From Mesostigma viride (taxonomy: Eukaryota > Streptophyta > Mesostigmatophyceae > Mesostigmatales > Mesostigmataceae): a stretch of 64,000 nt of DNA. The stretch covers positions 413,501 through 477,500 of the forward strand of contig RPFO01000891.1 of the NCBI GenBank assembly GCA_009746045.1, in the 5' to 3' direction. Below, in pieces: positions 61,525 through 64,000 of the stretch; within the stretch, counting starts at the first letter, position 1; each line of letters starts with the position of its first letter. A model generated the notes under the pieces. It saw only the letters and a program-made list of their open reading frames with translations. It did not search any database and was not told where the DNA came from. Position numbers and translations under genes: made by a program.

Positions 61525-63244
61525 CTCGTCGTCTGTCCCACTACCTCTGGAGAGGACTGAGTTTTTCTCAGTCCTCTCCTGAGGACCGAGTTTTGAGGTT
61601 CTGTACAAAATTCGCCCCGGTCAGAATGTTTGACAAAAAAATTCTCTCAAAATTTATTCAAATACTACGTGAAAAGATCTTTCTTGGACATATTTTTGGG
61701 ATTTTTTTGGATTTGGTATGAGCGGCTAAATGTACGGTCAAAGTACAGGTGGTAAGGGTACTTTTCCACGTGAAACGCGAGTTCCGGAAATGCACGACCT
61801 AGCCATGGCGGCTCGCGCCCATGCATGCAGTTTACGTTTGCGGACGAGTTAGCCGTCCAAACTCAGGAAATAGATTTTATATGTCATATAGATGATAAAT
61901 CCCAATTTTTAGCTCGCAGGGAAGCGATTTACCCGGTGTCGGCACTGTTCTTGCTGGAAAAAACTGCGATAAGGCAGGTCGACGGAATTGATGACTGCGC
62001 TTGCTTTCCGGCGCAATTTCAATGGCTGATAGGTTTCTTTCTACATTGTAACATGTATTGTATTAGAATAAATTGAGTGGCAGTATAGATTTGATGATTT
62101 CGACCACTCTGTCACGTCATGGTCTATGTGCCGCAAAGTGCCACTTTTGCGGGCACCGCCTGGGCCAAGGTAACGCCAGCCGTGCCAGGTAAAGTCGGAT
62201 TATCGTCGCCTCTTCGTTTCTTGATGTTCTTACATGAGTTTAAGCTTGCCAGGCGTTGTCAGGTTCAAGTCTTGATGCTCTTTCTTGACCGTTGCCTGCC
62301 CCTCTCTAAAACCCCCTTTTCAGATGATGTTAGCAGGCATTTGCCTTAACCCAGTGTAGTTGTGCAGGGTTTTAGGAGCTGTGCAGGTTTAAACACCTTC
62401 ATAGATGTTAGTTATTCTTTTGCTACGTTCATACTGCATGATTGTGTGGCCACAGCCTGCGTCAAGGGTGCTTTCAAGCTTATACGGGTGAGTGAAAAGT
62501 CTTGGTGACAAACCACTGCCATCATGTGCCAGCAACTATGTTGGCCACATCATGGCAAGGCAAAACAGTTATAGCCATATCTATTGTTGTTAGAAACAAT
62601 GGAAAGATGCTTAACCTACCCATTATATTGGTGGTTGACACTTATAACATAACCCTTTGTTGGTAGGTATCCAAGCCCATTCCCTACGTGCATGCATAGG
62701 CTCTCACTACATGATAAGGTATGATACAACTGCAGCATGATGATGCAAGTGTGTTGTCCTGTTACGCTTGAAGGGAAATGAGGTGATTGGGATGGTTGGT
62801 GGCCACGGCGGTGTGTAGTATGACCGCACTTACATGCTAGCAAAGTTAGCAAAAGCCCCATTCCTCTCCTGAGGACTGAGAGTTTTTTAATTGTTTCAGG
62901 CAGTGGCAGTGGCCAAATTGAGCCCAGTTTTTTGCCACGTTTCAAGAACTATATTGTTTACATGCCTATATTTTTCTAACGTGCACCATGATTTGATTAA
63001 ATTTTCCCCACTCGCTCTTATCCCGAAAAATGCAAATTCGCCGAGGGTGTCATATGTCCGAGTAATTTCCAGGTGTTTGGGTCAAGTTTTCACTAACGCA
63101 GCATTTTTTCCAGCAAATTGACATCAAATACACCCTCGATCCACATCAAAACATTTGGGATGGACCCCCCACCTAGTCGCTACACCCGGTTGAAAAAGGT
63201 CAACTCAGTCCTCTTTTGAGGACTGAGTTGGGACAGACGACGAG
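61525..63244. mobile_element. TTAA-flanked inverted-repeat element, 1720 bp
   Basis: Ends CTCGTCGTCTGTCCCA (61525-61540) and its complement at 63229-63244, bounded by TTAA on each side (61521-61524, 63245-63248). Each end carries its own subterminal hairpin: GAGGACTGAG/CTCAGTCCTC at about 61553-61577 and 63204-63227. TTAA targeting fits piggyBac- or Kolobok-type elements, but the target is a TTAA microsatellite, so the duplication is not proof. The inside has a possible 83-codon ORF (61825-62076, MQFTFADELAVQTQEIDFIC) and no recognised transposase. Non-autonomous. Confidence 0.75.
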
Positions 63245-63248
63245 TTAA

Positions 63249-63781
63249 TTAATTAAAATAGCCCTGCTGAGAGGGGGCAGATGAGCCTATAATACATTCT
63301 AAGCTACTTCCTGCAAGGGTGGGAATGTAAACAACACTTGCTCTAGGTGCACTAGGGCACCTGCACCACGGTCCAGAGTCTCGGGCAACACCCAGCTAAG
63401 GGGAGCTCGTCATAGGTGGGGAAGATCAGCACAGCTCTATAAAAGAGCTAGGGCATGGCTTCTCAGCAGGGAGTGACTCCCTGCATGGGCACTGCATAAT
63501 AAATAAAGCTAGGCATCATCTGGAGGGTGGCTCATCATCTAGGCACACATGTACATGTACTAAAAATGCTAGGCCTCAACTGCATGGTATAGTGCCTGTA
63601 ATACGCGGGCATGTAAAAGGCCACTGTCTAACTATTCTACACTACTGCTATTCCCCTAGGCTGGGGCTTCTGGGGTCGCTGGCCGGGCCGCGCGGTGGTC
63701 GAGGAGGTAGCGTGCCAGGGCTTGTGGCCGACGTAGATGGCCGCCCCCTTCCAGTACAGGTGCGAGCCGGGCCGCCTTGGC
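63249..63781 (-). mobile_element. Family-A 3' end, minus strand (A6)
   Basis: Minus-strand family-A UTR (GCAAGGGTGGGAATGTAAAC..., GATGATGAGCC) and the last ORF1 codons (VYWKGAAIYVGHKPW) with the 5' part missing. Together with 61105-61524 it puts two A tails tail-to-tail around the TTAA element. Confidence 0.7.
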
Positions 63782-63858
63782 TAGATGCTTGGTTTCATAA
63801 ATATAGAGTTGGCTTGATGTTGTAGATATAGATTAGACCGGCCGGTAGGATTGCGTGT

Positions 63859-64000
63859 ACCCATCCATCCATCCATCCATCCATCCATCCATCCATCCAT
63901 CCATCCATCCATCCATCCATCCATCCATCCATCCATCCATCCATCCATCCATCCATCCATCCATCCATCCATCCATCCATCCATCCATCCATCATCCATC
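63859..64000 (+). repeat. (CCAT)n microsatellite at the window edge
   Basis: About 130 bases of perfect CCAT that continue to the end of the window. The open WMDG frames on the minus strand are artefacts. Confidence 0.95.

Noticed and set aside
63859-64000. Telomere at the window end
   Set aside because: The repeat is CCAT, not a known telomeric unit, and short CCAT/GGAT runs occur elsewhere (about 940-955, 36845-36863).

Overview
The window is nuclear DNA of a GC-rich, intron-containing unicellular eukaryote, most likely a marine microalga. The evidence is spliced genes with GT-AG introns, a single-chain acyl-CoA carboxylase with a plastid-type N-terminal extension, two type II membrane glycosyltransferases of family GT29 (sialyltransferase-like), LINE and CACTA elements, and many long microsatellites. 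The lineage (prasinophyte-type green alga or another algal group) cannot be fixed from this sequence. I see no bacterial, viral, rRNA or functional tRNA genes.

Only three host genes are well supported. (1) 1927-4636 (+) is a two-exon GT29 glycosyltransferase. (2) 27151-19480 (-) is a four-exon, 1995-aa biotin-dependent acyl-CoA carboxylase whose motifs look bacterial. (3) 28453-34698 (+) is a three-exon, divergent GT29-like protein with a 2.8-kb intron 2 full of simple repeats. All intron phases in these models close exactly.

The rest is a nest of mobile elements in which target-site duplications (TSDs) let the order of insertion be read. Two related families, here called A and B, are 2.0-kb retroelements that carry only an L1-ORF1p-like protein and no reverse transcriptase. 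Complete copies with 12-bp TSDs are at 36843-39318 (A3) and 41769-43777 (B5), and at least seven fragments surround them. A 4.9-kb LINE with ORF1 and an endonuclease/reverse-transcriptase ORF2 (13398-18315, 11-bp TSD) ends in the same stem-loop plus short tandem tail as family A, so it or a relative is the likely driver.

8868-18480 is one B element split by a tandem TG...CA repeat, which itself holds a CACTA-like element, a tRNA-headed SINE array and the LINE. 43976-61524 is an A tail split by a B element (11-bp TSD), which is split by a 15,243-bp element (45150-60392). That large element has 33-bp terminal inverted repeats, a CCTGG duplication, inverted arrays of a 173-bp satellite in both arms, an inner 210-bp inverted repeat and an unrecognised multi-exon gene. 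I consider it the most likely undescribed system here. 61525-63244 is a further TTAA-flanked inverted-repeat element.
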